Part shown: piece after piece, positions 35,318-43,186 of the stretch
How the letters are laid out: each line of letters opens with the position of its first letter
How positions within the stretch are numbered: position 1 is the stretch's first letter
Assembly (NCBI RefSeq): GCF_040105385.1
Contig: NZ_JBEDNQ010000015.1
Span: 62,001 to 126,000 of the forward strand
From: Pseudonocardia nematodicida
GTDB taxonomy: Bacteria > Actinomycetota > Actinomycetes > Mycobacteriales > Pseudonocardiaceae
DNA: 64,000 bases
Direction of reading: 5' to 3'
Notes under the pieces: model-generated
Database searches by the model: none
Told to the model about the DNA's origin: nothing
What the model saw: the letters and a program-made list of their open reading frames with translations, nothing else
Made by a program: the position numbers and the translations under genes

Positions 35318-36364
35318 CTACAGCGTGCAGCCGACCAGCACCGGTTCCGGCCGCAGCGCGACCCCGAACCGGGTGGCGACGGCGTCGCGGACCTCGCGGG
35401 CCAGCGCCAGCAGGTCGCCGGTCGTCCCGCCGCCGCGGTGGGTGAGCGCGAGGACGTGCCGGGTCGACAGCGACACCCGCCCGCCCGGGCCGGCGTGGCC
35501 GCGGGCGAACCCGGCGTTCTGGATCAGGCCGGCCGCCGACAGCTTGACCCGGCCCTCCCCCGCCGGCCAGGCGGCCAGCCCCTCGACCTGCGGGGCATCG
35601 GCGACGGCGAGGATCGGGTTGGTGAAGAACGAGCCCGCGGACCAGGTGTCGTGGTCGTCCGGGTCGAGCACCATGCCCTTGCCGCGGCGCAGCCCGAGCA
35701 CCGCCTCGCGGGCGGCGGCCGGGTCGACCCGGGTCTCCGGGACGACGCCGAGGGTGCGGGCCAGCTCGGCGTAACGGATCGGGGCGGAGCGGCCGTCGGC
35801 CCGCAGCGCGAACCGGACCCGCAGGACGACGGCGCCGTCGTCGCCCTTGAGCACGCTGGTCCGGTAGGCCAGACCCAGCTCGGACGCGGGCACGTGGGTA
35901 CGGACGGTGCGGCTGCGGCGGTCGTAGAGGTCGACGTCGACGAGCAGGTCGGAGACCTCGACGCCGTAGGCGCCGACGTTCTGCACCGGGGTCGCGCCGG
36001 TGCGCCCGGGGATGCCGGACAGGCACTCCAGCCCGCCGAGGCCCTCGGCGACGGTGGCGGCGACGACGTCGTCCCAGTCCTCGCCGGCGTCGACGGCGGC
36101 GACGACCGTGTCGTCGTCGCGGCGGGCGTAGGAGATCCCGCTCCCGGCCAGCAGGACGGCGGTGCCGTCGAAGCCGGCGTCGGCGACGACCAGGTTCGAC
36201 CCGCCGCCGACGAGCAGCACCGGCTCGCCCGCGGCGTCCGCCGCCCCGACGGCGTCGGCCACCTCGGACCCGCCCTCGGCGCGGACGATGCGGCGCGCGG
36301 GGCCGCCGAGGCGCAGCGTGGTGTGCGCGCTGAGGTCGGTGGTCGTCGTCCCGGACTCGCTCAC
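35318..36364 (-). CDS. murB: UDP-N-acetylenolpyruvoylglucosamine reductase
   Basis: 348-aa flavoenzyme of peptidoglycan precursor synthesis (EC 1.3.1.98). It has FAD-binding motifs TTLRLGGPARR and LLVGGGSNLVVAD, the loop SGIPGRTGATPVQNVGAYG, the catalytic Ser region WSAGSFFTNPIL and the C-terminal GLIQNAGFARGHAG. The GTG at 36364 is preferred to an ATG 10 codons upstream, because it lies 7 nt from a minus-strand TACCGT and the upstream ATG falls inside the neighbouring gene start. The promoter overlaps that of the divergent DUF2505 gene. Confidence 0.95.
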   Translation of the reverse strand: MSESGTTTTDLSAHTTLRLGGPARRIVRAEGGSEVADAVGAADAAGEPVLLVGGGSNLVVADAGFDGTAVLLAGSGISYARRDDDTVVAAVDAGEDWDDVVAATVAEGLGGLECLSGIPGRTGATPVQNVGAYGVEVSDLLVDVDLYDRRSRTVRTHVPASELGLAYRTSVLKGDDGAVVLRVRFALRADGRSAPIRYAELARTLGVVPETRVDPAAAREAVLGLRRGKGMVLDPDDHDTWSAGSFFTNPILAVADAPQVEGLAAWPAGEGRVKLSAAGLIQNAGFARGHAGPGGRVSLSTRHVLALTHRGGGTTGDLLALAREVRDAVATRFGVALRPEPVLVGCTL

Positions 36365-36371
36365 ACCGCCA

Positions 36372-36381
36372 ACGGTAGCCT
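36372..36381. promoter_or_regulatory. Overlapping divergent -10 boxes of murB and the DUF2505 gene
   Basis: The plus-strand -10 TAGCCT (36376-36381) is 6 nt from the ATG at 36388. The minus-strand -10 TACCGT (36377-36372) is 7 nt from the murB GTG at 36364. The two hexamers share two bases, and both genes appear leaderless with only 23 bp between start codons. Confidence 0.6.
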
Positions 36382-36387
36382 TCGCCC

Positions 36388-36891
36388 ATGGCACGCTCGC
36401 TCGACTACCGCGCCACCTCCCCGCACCCCGCCGACGCCGTGTACGCGGCGATGGTGGACCGCGGACTGCTGGAGGAGCAGTTGCAGCACCTGGGCGGTCC
36501 GGGCGCGGGGGTCACCGCCTACGAGAAGACCCCCGACGGGGTCCGCTACACGCTGCGGCACGGGATCCCCTCGTCCGAGCTGCCCTCGATGGTCTCCTCG
36601 CTCGTCCCCGGTGGCGACCTGAAGATCGACCGGACCGAGCAGTGGACGGCCGCCGGTCCCGGCCGCTACGACGGCACCGGCACGGTCACCGTGATCGGCA
36701 CGCCCGCGTCGGCGCGCTCGACGATGCGGGTCGCGGACGTCGCCGGTGGCGGCTCGGAGGTCGTGATCACCGCCGAGGTGACGGTGAAGGTGCCGCTGAT
36801 CGGGTCGCGGATCGAGCAGGCGGTCGCCGGGCAGATCAAGAAGCTGCTCGCCGCCGAGACCGAGTTCACCCTCGCCCGGGTCTCGTCGTGA
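36388..36891 (+). CDS. DUF2505 (SRPBCC-like) protein
   Basis: 167 aa. It has the DUF2505 pattern of the START/SRPBCC superfamily: LDYRATSPHPADAVYAAMVD at the N-terminus (partly quoted), VRYTLRHGIPSSELPSMVSS, then VPLIGSRIEQAVAGQIKKLL near the end, where an amphipathic helix closes a hydrophobic pocket. These proteins are common in Actinobacteria and have no established ligand. The stop overlaps the purU start by 4 bp, so the two are translationally coupled. Confidence 0.8.
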   Translation: MARSLDYRATSPHPADAVYAAMVDRGLLEEQLQHLGGPGAGVTAYEKTPDGVRYTLRHGIPSSELPSMVSSLVPGGDLKIDRTEQWTAAGPGRYDGTGTVTVIGTPASARSTMRVADVAGGGSEVVITAEVTVKVPLIGSRIEQAVAGQIKKLLAAETEFTLARVSS

Positions 36892-37772
36892 CCGTGCCGG
36901 ACCGCCGCTACGTCATCACCCTGTCCTGCCCGGACCGCACCGGCATCGTCGCGCGGATCGCGTCGTTCCTGGCCGACCTGGGCGCCTCGATCACCGAGGC
37001 CGCCTACCACGCCGACGTCGACGCGGGGGTGTTCTGCACCCGCCAGGTCGTCGACGCCGCCTCGGTGCCGTGCGACGTCGACGAGCTGCGCGCGCTGTTC
37101 GCTCCGGTCGCCGCGGAGCTCGGTGGCGAGCACCGGATCTCCGACACCGGCGTGCGCAAGCGCGCGGTGCTGCTGGTGACCCGGGACCAGCACTGCCTGC
37201 ACGACCTGCTGGGACGGGTGTGGGCCGGCGAGCTCCCGGTCGAGATCACCCGGGTGATCGGCAACCACACCTCGCTCGAGCCGATCGTCTCCGCGCACGG
37301 GGTGCCGTTCCACCACGTCCCGTTCCCGGGCCCCGGCGAGCCGCAGCGCGAGCAGCGCAAGGTCACGGCGTTCGAGGAGGTCCGCAAGCTGGTCGACGCG
37401 GACGCCCCGGACGCGATCGTGCTGGCCCGGTTCATGCAGGTCCTGCCCGCGCACCTGTGCGAGGCCTGGGCCGGACGGGCGATCAACATCCACCACAGCT
37501 TCCTGCCCTCGTTCGCCGGGGCCCGGCCCTACCACCAGGCGCACCGGCGCGGCGTGAAGCTGATCGGCGCGACCTGCCACTACGCCACCGCGGACCTCGA
37601 CGCCGGCCCGATCATCGAGCAGGACGTCATCCGGGTCGACCACGGCGACACCACCGCCGACATGGTGCGCCGCGGCCGGGACATCGAGCGCATGGTGCTG
37701 GCCCGCGGCCTGCGCTGGCACCTCGAGGACCGGGTGCTGGTCCACGACAACCGCACCATCGTCTTCCGCTGA
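36888..37772 (+). CDS. purU: Formyltetrahydrofolate deformylase
   Basis: 294-aa enzyme releasing formate from 10-formyl-THF (EC 3.5.1.10) to balance one-carbon pools. The N-terminal ACT domain (about 1-85) begins RYVITLSCPDRTGIVARIAS. The C-terminal formyltransferase-fold domain has IGNHTSLEPIVSAHGVPFHH, INIHHSFLPSFAGARPYHQA and GATCHYATADLDAGPIIEQD, with the catalytic Asn, His and Asp. It is coupled to the DUF2505 gene by GTGA overlap. Confidence 0.94.
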   Translation: MTVPDRRYVITLSCPDRTGIVARIASFLADLGASITEAAYHADVDAGVFCTRQVVDAASVPCDVDELRALFAPVAAELGGEHRISDTGVRKRAVLLVTRDQHCLHDLLGRVWAGELPVEITRVIGNHTSLEPIVSAHGVPFHHVPFPGPGEPQREQRKVTAFEEVRKLVDADAPDAIVLARFMQVLPAHLCEAWAGRAINIHHSFLPSFAGARPYHQAHRRGVKLIGATCHYATADLDAGPIIEQDVIRVDHGDTTADMVRRGRDIERMVLARGLRWHLEDRVLVHDNRTIVFR

Positions 37773-37819
37773 GCGGGTCTCACCCGCTCCCCCGTCCCGC
37801 TCCCCGCACCCCGATTCCC

Positions 37820-37881
37820 CGCCGAGATGCAATCCTGGGTCGCGGGAAGATCCACAATTCGCCGTGGACTGCATCTCGGCG
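37820..37881. repeat. GAGATGCA/TGCATCTC palindromic element R1
   Basis: 62-bp element with 20-bp arms at 37820-37839 and 37862-37881. The outer 16 bp (CGCCGAGATGCAATCC against GGACTGCATCTCGGCG) differ at one position. The 22-nt core at 37840-37861 contains CACAATTCG. It lies between purU and the DUF559 gene and is repeated in inverted orientation at the end of that gene. Confidence 0.85.
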
Positions 37882-37936
37882 CGGAAACGTGGGCGAATCG
37901 GGTCCGGTCGGGTCCGGCGCGCGTCACCATCGCCGC

Positions 37937-38857
37937 ATGTCCGTACCGGGATGGCCCGAGGTGTTCCGGGGCACCGCCGCGATCGAGGCCGGACTCGTCA
38001 CCCGCGGGCAGCTGCGCGGCCCGGAGTACCACCGGCTGCTGCCGGACACCTACGTCCGGGCCTCCGAGACGCCGCCCGACCTGACGGTCCGCTCCCTCGC
38101 GGCGTACCACTGGGCGGGTCCCGACGCGGTCCTGTGCGGGTACTCGGCCGCCGAGATGCACGGCGCCTCCTGCGCACCACCCACCGCGCCCGCCGAGGTC
38201 GTCGTGACGGTGATCCGCGACGGTCCACGGTCACGCCACGGCGTCGTCCGCGTCCGGCGCGATCTCCTGCACCCCGGGGAGATCACCGAGGTCGACGGTG
38301 TCCGGGTCACGAGTCGCCTGCGCACCGCGTTCGATCTCGCACGATGGTTGTCACCGACCGAGGGGGTCGTCGCCGTCGACGCTCTGGCCCGGGGCGAGTT
38401 CACTCCGGATCTGCTGCTGCACTTCGCCGTGCGCTACCCGGGCCGGCGCGGTGTCCGCAAGGTTCTCGACGCCCTGAGCCGGGCCGATGCACGTTCCGGT
38501 TCGCCACCGGAGACCCGGCTGCGGCTGATCCTGGTCCAGGGCGGTCTGCCCCGTCCGGTCCCCCAGCACCCGGTCGTCGACGAGCGACGGGAGATCCTCT
38601 GGCTCGATCTCGCCTATCCGGAGCACCGGCTCGGAGTCGAGTACGACGGCGGGGACCACTTCGCGACCCCGGAGGCGGCCCGCGCCGACGCCCGTCGGCA
38701 CACCCGGCTCGTCGCAGCGGGATGGCGGGTACTGCGCTACACCTCGGCCGAGATGCGCCACTCGCCGTCCAGAATCGTGGCCGAGGTCCGGAAGGCCCTC
38801 GAGCTGTCGCGCCCAGATGCAGGCCAGGGCGAATTGTCGATCTCCCCGGAACCCTGA
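37937..38857 (+). CDS. DUF559 (Vsr-like endonuclease fold) protein with AbiEi-like N-terminal domain
   Basis: 306 aa. Residues 1-150 resemble the winged-helix/AbiEi-like region of actinobacterial type IV toxin-antitoxin-like proteins (LVTRGQLRGPEYHRLLPDTYV, AAYHWAGPDAVLCGYSAAEMHG). Residues about 190-300 are a DUF559/Vsr-type PD-(D/E)xK region: PPETRLRLILVQGGLP, then WLDLAYPEHRLGVEYDGGDH and GWRVLRYTSAEM. The acidic residues of that block could form a nuclease site. The last 15 codons and stop are made of repeat DNA (element R2). The gene is enclosed by two inverted copies of the repeat. Function unproven; it could process the repeats or be a mobile-element or defence protein. Confidence 0.7.
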   Translation: MSVPGWPEVFRGTAAIEAGLVTRGQLRGPEYHRLLPDTYVRASETPPDLTVRSLAAYHWAGPDAVLCGYSAAEMHGASCAPPTAPAEVVVTVIRDGPRSRHGVVRVRRDLLHPGEITEVDGVRVTSRLRTAFDLARWLSPTEGVVAVDALARGEFTPDLLLHFAVRYPGRRGVRKVLDALSRADARSGSPPETRLRLILVQGGLPRPVPQHPVVDERREILWLDLAYPEHRLGVEYDGGDHFATPEAARADARRHTRLVAAGWRVLRYTSAEMRHSPSRIVAEVRKALELSRPDAGQGELSISPEP

Positions 38858-38871
38858 GCTGCATCTCGCCG
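38810..38871. repeat. GAGATGCA/TGCATCTC palindromic element R2, inverted relative to R1
   Basis: 62 bp with arms 38810-38829 and 38852-38871 pairing at 16 of 20 positions. Its reverse complement matches the R1 core at 18 of 22 bases, including ACAATTCG, so it is the same element in the opposite orientation. It overlaps the 3' end of the DUF559 gene and supplies its last codons and TGA. Confidence 0.82.
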
Positions 38872-38909
38872 CGAACGGGCCGCACGAGCCACGAGCCACA
38901 CCCCTCCCG

Positions 38910-38972
38910 CGTCGAGATGCAGCTCAGGGCTGTTCACGAACGCTCGCGACGACCCAGGACTGCATCTCGGCG
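38910..38972. repeat. GAGATGCA/TGCATCTC palindromic element R3
   Basis: 63-bp third copy with arms 38910-38929 and 38953-38972 pairing at 16 of 20 positions. Its core (38930-38952) is different from that of R1 and R2, so it is a subtype. It lies just beyond the DUF559 gene and before the lon terminator. Confidence 0.8.
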
Positions 38973-38997
38973 GGGATTTGGGCCCGGCCACAGCACA

Positions 38998-39028
38998 GCG
39001 CCCGCCCCGCGTGATGCGGGACGGGCGC
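38998..39028 (-). terminator. Terminator hairpin of lon
   Basis: GCGCCCGCCCCGC (38998-39010) pairs with GCGGGACGGGCGC (39016-39028) except for one central mismatch, with the 5-nt loop GTGAT. It begins 15 nt past the lon stop. Confidence 0.72.
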
Positions 39029-39043
39029 CGTGGGGCGTGCGGG

Positions 39044-41386
39044 TCAGGCCGCGTGCTGCTCGGCGTCGACCGGTTCGAGGGCGATCTCCAGGACGTCGGC
39101 GACGTCGCTGACCGGGTGCACCCGCAGCTCGGCACGGACCGCCTCCGGGACCTCGTCGAGATCCGGCTCGTTGCGCTTCGGGATGACCACGTCGGTCAGC
39201 CCGGCCCGGTGCGCGGCGAGCAGCTTCTGCTTCACCCCGCCGATCGGCAGGACCTTGCCCTGCAGGGTGACCTCACCGGTCATCCCCACGCTCGACCGGA
39301 CCGGGCGGCCGGACGCGAGCGAGGCCAGCGCCGTCGTCATCGTGACGCCGGCCGACGGCCCGTCCTTCGGGACCGCGCCCGCCGGGACGTGGACGTGCAG
39401 CTTGCGCGACGCCAGGTCCCCGGCCAGGCCCTTCGAGCGCAGGTAGGACAGCGCGATCGAGACCGACTCGGTCATCACCTCGCCCAGCTGCCCGGTGACC
39501 TGCAGGCCCGGCTCGCCGTCCATCGCTCCTGCCTCGATGAACAGCACGTCCCCACCGGTGCCGGTGACCGCCAGCCCGGTCGCGACGCCCGGCACCGAGG
39601 TCCGCTCGGCCGACTCCGGGGTGAACTTCGGCCGCCCCAGGTAGGCGACGAGCGCGTCGGCGTCGACGTGCACCGGGCGTTCCGTGGACGAAGCGTCCAG
39701 CTGCACCGCCGCCTTCCGCAGCACCTTCGCCAGACCCCGCTCGAGCTGGCGCACCCCGGCCTCCCGGGTGTACTCGGCGGCGATCATCGACAGCGCGACG
39801 TCGGTGAACTCGACGTCGCCCGGCTCCAGCCCGGCCTTCTCGATCTGCCGCGGCAGCAGGTGGTCCCGGGCGATCGCGACCTTCTCCGGCTCGGTGTAGC
39901 CGTCGAGCGTCACGACCTCCATCCGGTCCGCGAGCGGGCCGGGGATCCCCGCGCCGTCGTTCGCGGTGGCGAGGAACAGCACGTTGGACAGGTCGAGGTC
40001 GACCTCGAGGTAGTGGTCGCGGAACGTGTGGTTCTGCGCCGGGTCGAGCACCTCGAGCAGCGCCGCCGTCGGGTCGCCCCGGAAGTCGGAGCCGACCTTG
40101 TCGATCTCGTCCAGCAGCACCACCGGGTTCATCGACCCGGCCTCGCGGATCGCGCGGACGATGCGGCCGGGCAGCGCGCCGACGTAGGTGCGCCGGTGCC
40201 CGCGGATCTCCGCCTCGTCCCGGACGCCGCCGAGCGCCACCCGGACGAACTTCCGGCCCAGCGCGCGGGCGACCGACTCGCCCAGCGAGGTCTTGCCGAC
40301 GCCGGGCGGTCCGACCAGCGACAGCACGGCGCCGCTCCCCCGGCCGCCGACGGTGTCGAGCCCGCGCCGGTTCCGGCGAGAACGCACGGCCAGGAACTCG
40401 ATCAACCGCTCCTTCACGTCGTCCAGGCCGGCGTGGTCGGCGTCCAGGATCCGCCGGGCCTCGACCAGGTCGTCGGTGTCGGTCGTGGTCTCGCTCCACG
40501 GGATGTCGAGGACCGTGTCCAGCCAGGTCCGGATCCAGCCCGACTCCGGGTTCTGGTCCGACGAGCGCTCCAGCTTCCCGACCTCGGTCAGCGCGGCCTT
40601 GCGGACGTGCTCGGGCAGGTCCGCGTTCTCGACCTTGGCCCGGTAGTCGTCCTCGCCGTCCTCGCCGTCGCCCTCACCGAGCTCCTTGCGGATCGCGGCG
40701 AGCTGCTGGCGCAGCAGGAACTCGCGCTGCTGGCGTTCCATGCCCTCGCGGACGTCGTTCGAGATCTTCTCCGAGACCTCCTGCTCGGCCACGTGCTCCT
40801 TGGTCCACTCCAGGAGCTTCTCCAGCCGGGCGGTCACGTCGGTCTCGGCGAGCAGCTGGGCCTTGTGCTCGGTGTCCAGCCAGGACGCCCAGCCGGCCAG
40901 GTCCGCGAGCTGCCCTGGGTCGGTGGTCTGCTGCACCTGGTCGATGACCTGCCAGGCACCCCGCTGCTGCAGGATGCCGACGACCAGGGCCTTGTACTCG
41001 GTCGCCAGCTCGTGGGTGCGTCCGGTGGGCGCGTCCGGCTCGACCGGCTCGGCCTCCACCCAGAGCGCGGAGCCCGGTCCGCTCACCCCGGACCCGATCC
41101 GGGCGCGACGCTCGGCGCGCACCACCGCGGCGCGCTCGCCGCCCGGCAGCCGGCCGATCTGTTCCAGCACCGCGACCACACCGATCGCGGCGTACCGTCC
41201 GTCGAGGCGGGGAACCAGGAGCACCCGCCGTTCCTTGTCGTCGTTCCCGGTTCCGGCGGCGGCCGCGGAGGCGGCGTCGACGGCCACGCGGGTGTCCGGC
41301 GCGTCCAGCCGGACGGGGGTCACCATGCCGGGCAGCACGACCGCGTCGTCCAGCGGCAGCACCGGCAGCGTCAGCACGTCACTCAT
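39044..41386 (-). CDS. lon: ATP-dependent Lon protease
   Basis: 780-aa LonA. The N-terminal substrate domain (about 1-210) starts LTLPVLPLDDAVVLPGMVTP. A coiled region with QQREFLLRQQLAAIRKELGE leads to the AAA+ domain (about 290-560) with Walker A GPPGVGKTS, Walker B PVVLLDEIDKVG and sensor FLATAND. The C-terminal protease has the Ser-Lys dyad S678 (PKDGPSAGVT) and K719 (PIGGVKQK). It degrades misfolded and regulatory proteins in the cytoplasm. The promoter region (41387-41449) contains AGCGCTGTAACGGTGTAAGC on the minus strand (dyad-like AGCGCT/AGCGTT), but no HAIR/HspR site was recognised. Length and motifs are normal. Confidence 0.96.
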   Translation of the reverse strand: MSDVLTLPVLPLDDAVVLPGMVTPVRLDAPDTRVAVDAASAAAAGTGNDDKERRVLLVPRLDGRYAAIGVVAVLEQIGRLPGGERAAVVRAERRARIGSGVSGPGSALWVEAEPVEPDAPTGRTHELATEYKALVVGILQQRGAWQVIDQVQQTTDPGQLADLAGWASWLDTEHKAQLLAETDVTARLEKLLEWTKEHVAEQEVSEKISNDVREGMERQQREFLLRQQLAAIRKELGEGDGEDGEDDYRAKVENADLPEHVRKAALTEVGKLERSSDQNPESGWIRTWLDTVLDIPWSETTTDTDDLVEARRILDADHAGLDDVKERLIEFLAVRSRRNRRGLDTVGGRGSGAVLSLVGPPGVGKTSLGESVARALGRKFVRVALGGVRDEAEIRGHRRTYVGALPGRIVRAIREAGSMNPVVLLDEIDKVGSDFRGDPTAALLEVLDPAQNHTFRDHYLEVDLDLSNVLFLATANDGAGIPGPLADRMEVVTLDGYTEPEKVAIARDHLLPRQIEKAGLEPGDVEFTDVALSMIAAEYTREAGVRQLERGLAKVLRKAAVQLDASSTERPVHVDADALVAYLGRPKFTPESAERTSVPGVATGLAVTGTGGDVLFIEAGAMDGEPGLQVTGQLGEVMTESVSIALSYLRSKGLAGDLASRKLHVHVPAGAVPKDGPSAGVTMTTALASLASGRPVRSSVGMTGEVTLQGKVLPIGGVKQKLLAAHRAGLTDVVIPKRNEPDLDEVPEAVRAELRVHPVSDVADVLEIALEPVDAEQHAA

Positions 41387-41449
41387 GCTGGCAGCAACGC
41401 TTACACCGTTACAGCGCTTCCACCGTCCGCTCTGGGCGAACAGCCCCTG

Positions 41450-41998
41450 CTAGGACGCGAGGTCGTCCACGATCTCGGCGTTCGGCAGGGCCGCGAGCAG
41501 CTCTCCGGACACGGCGAGCTTCCCGGCCCGGGTGCCGCTGCCGATCACGACGGCGTCCGACGCGGCGACGCCCGGCGACAGCCAGAGCGGCCAGGCCTCG
41601 GGAAGGCCGATCGGGGTGATCCCGCCGTAGGCCATGCCGGTCAGCCCGACGGCGTCGTCCATCGGCGCGAAGGAGGCCTTGCGGACGTCGAGCCTGCGCT
41701 TGATCGCGCCGTTGACGTCGGCGCGGGTGGTGGCGAGCACCACACACGCCGCGTAGCGCACCTCGCCGGCCCGCTTGCCCGCGACGACCACGCAGTTCGC
41801 GGAGGTGTCCGGAGCGGAGCCGTAGGCCGCGCAGAAGGCGGCGGTGTCGGCCAGGTCCGGATCGATCTCGGCGACGCCGATCCGCCCGGCGGCGTCCGGG
41901 TCGAGCTCCTTGAGGGCCGCCGCGACCGGTCCGGCGAGCAGATCGGGTCGCTCCAGTGCGGGGACGGCGCGCAGGGCACCGAGAACGGACCAGCTCAC
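41450..41998 (-). CDS. YbaK/EbsC-family aminoacyl-tRNA deacylase-like protein
   Basis: 182-aa YbaK/ProX-fold protein. Family features are AAFCAAYGSAPDTSANCVVV, ACVVLATTRADVNGAIKRRL with the usual Lys region, ASFAPMDDAVGLTGMAYGGI and the substrate loop GGITPIGLPEAWP. Relatives hydrolyse mischarged aminoacyl-tRNA. The GTG overlaps the stop of the DUF2516 gene (GTGA), so the two are cotranscribed and coupled. Confidence 0.82.
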   Translation of the reverse strand: MSWSVLGALRAVPALERPDLLAGPVAAALKELDPDAAGRIGVAEIDPDLADTAAFCAAYGSAPDTSANCVVVAGKRAGEVRYAACVVLATTRADVNGAIKRRLDVRKASFAPMDDAVGLTGMAYGGITPIGLPEAWPLWLSPGVAASDAVVIGSGTRAGKLAVSGELLAALPNAEIVDDLAS

Positions 41999-42303
41999 CA
42001 GCGCGGTCCGCCGCCCTGCACCTCCATCACCGCCGGCTTGACGTCGACGATGTAGACGAGCACGGCGACCATCGCGGCGAGCCAGAACATCGCCCCGCCG
42101 GAGATCGGGCCGTTGGTGATGAGCAGCAGCAGCAGCCCGACGCCGGTGATGCCCAGCCAGGCGTTCTTGGTCAGCTTGCCGGCCGCGGTGAAGGCGTCCG
42201 CCCGCTGGCGAACCGCGTGCACGAATGCGTAGATGCCCACCGGCACCGCGATCCACTTGATCACGAAGACGATGTAGCCGTCGAGGTTGGCCAGCAGCTC
42301 CAC
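41995..42303 (-). CDS. DUF2516 membrane protein
   Basis: 102 aa with three TM helices: residues about 7-28, 47-64 and 69-88. It matches the DUF2516/Rv0476 family (IKWIAVPVGIYAFVHAVRQR, KLTKNAWLGITGVGLLLLL). The GTG is 7 nt from a minus-strand TACTCT (42311-42316), so the start is leaderless; the longer open frame upstream is rejected. In mycobacteria the same gene follows hbhA, as here. Function unknown. Confidence 0.82.
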   Translation of the reverse strand: MELLANLDGYIVFVIKWIAVPVGIYAFVHAVRQRADAFTAAGKLTKNAWLGITGVGLLLLLITNGPISGGAMFWLAAMVAVLVYIVDVKPAVMEVQGGGPRW

Positions 42304-42398
42304 GCCGGTCAGAGTACGGGCACTCGCCCCGCGGGTCACGTGGGCTCGGACGATCCGGCCGGCCGCGGCCATCGGCGACGAGGCGGCCGCAGCACGAC

Positions 42399-42436
42399 GA
42401 ACGCCCCCACCGGCTCGGATGCCGGTGGGGGCGTTC
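42399..42436 (-). terminator. Terminator hairpin of the HTH-hbhA operon
   Basis: Perfect 16-bp stem GAACGCCCCCACCGGC (42399-42414) / GCCGGTGGGGGCGTTC (42421-42436) with a 6-nt loop, 34 nt past the hbhA stop. It separates hbhA from the leaderless DUF2516 gene. Confidence 0.85.
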
Positions 42437-42469
42437 GCGGCGCTCAGCAGGCAGGACGCCCGCCGTGCC

Positions 42470-43186
42470 TCACTTCTTGGTGGTGGTGCTCCGGCGGGTC
42501 GCCGGCTTGCGGGTGGCCGCGGCGGCGGTACCGGTCTTCGGATCGGTCTTGGCTGCGGCCTTGCGGGCGGTGCTGCGCGTGGTGCTGGCGACCTCGTCGC
42601 CGGCCTCCTCGATGGCCTCCACGGCGTCCTTGCTCGCCTCGGTGACGGCCTCGGCGGCCTCACCGGCCACCGTCTGCGCCTGCCGGGCGACCTTCTCGCC
42701 GGCCGAGCGGGTCTGGGTGGTGACGGTGCTCAGCGCCTTCTCGGCGACGTCGTGGGTGTCGTCCACGAACTCGTCGAGCCGGGTGTCGAACTTCTCGGTC
42801 AGGTCCTCGACCGTCGAGATGGCCTGCTTGACCTGCGGCTGCTTGCGCAGCTTGCCCCAGGCCTTCTCGCCGCGCTGGGCGAACCCGACGTAGACGTCCT
42901 CGGCCTGCGAGCGGAACTCCTCGACCTGCGTGCGCAGGTGCTCGGAGCTGAGCTTGCCGCGCAGGTCCTTCAGCTCGTCGGGCAGCTCCTGGACGCGGGT
43001 CTGGACCGCCTCCGCGCGCTCGGTCGCGGTGGTCCGCACGTCGGAGACCGCCTTGCTGACGGTGCTGTAGGCGTAGTCACCGACGCCGATGACGGCCATC
43101 AGCGGGGTGCGGGCGACCTCGGCCTGCTCGGCGGCCTGCTCGCGCACCTTCTTCACGTCGGCGCTGGTCGGGAGGTTCACGGCCAT
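42470..43186 (-). CDS. hbhA: Heparin-binding haemagglutinin-like protein (HbhA)
   Basis: 238 aa. Mostly helical/coiled-coil: MAVNLPTSADVKKVREQAAE, GVGDYAYSTVSKAVSDV, VQELPDELKDLRGKL and AEDVYVGFAQRGEKAW match HbhA. The C-terminal tail (about 195-238) is Ala/Thr/Lys-rich (KAAAKTDP..., KPATRRSTTTKK) but carries fewer lysine repeats than the mycobacterial heparin-binding tail. In non-pathogens it is linked to lipid-inclusion or cell-surface roles. It starts immediately after the stop of the Rv0474-like regulator, in one operon. Confidence 0.88.
   Translation of the reverse strand: MAVNLPTSADVKKVREQAAEQAEVARTPLMAVIGVGDYAYSTVSKAVSDVRTTATERAEAVQTRVQELPDELKDLRGKLSSEHLRTQVEEFRSQAEDVYVGFAQRGEKAWGKLRKQPQVKQAISTVEDLTEKFDTRLDEFVDDTHDVAEKALSTVTTQTRSAGEKVARQAQTVAGEAAEAVTEASKDAVEAIEEAGDEVASTTRSTARKAAAKTDPKTGTAAAATRKPATRRSTTTKK

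Noticed and set aside
38978..42055. A 1025-codon plus-strand open frame opposite lon
   Set aside because: Lon is complete with all motifs on the other strand; the opposite frame is only low-complexity Arg/Asp/Leu sequence.
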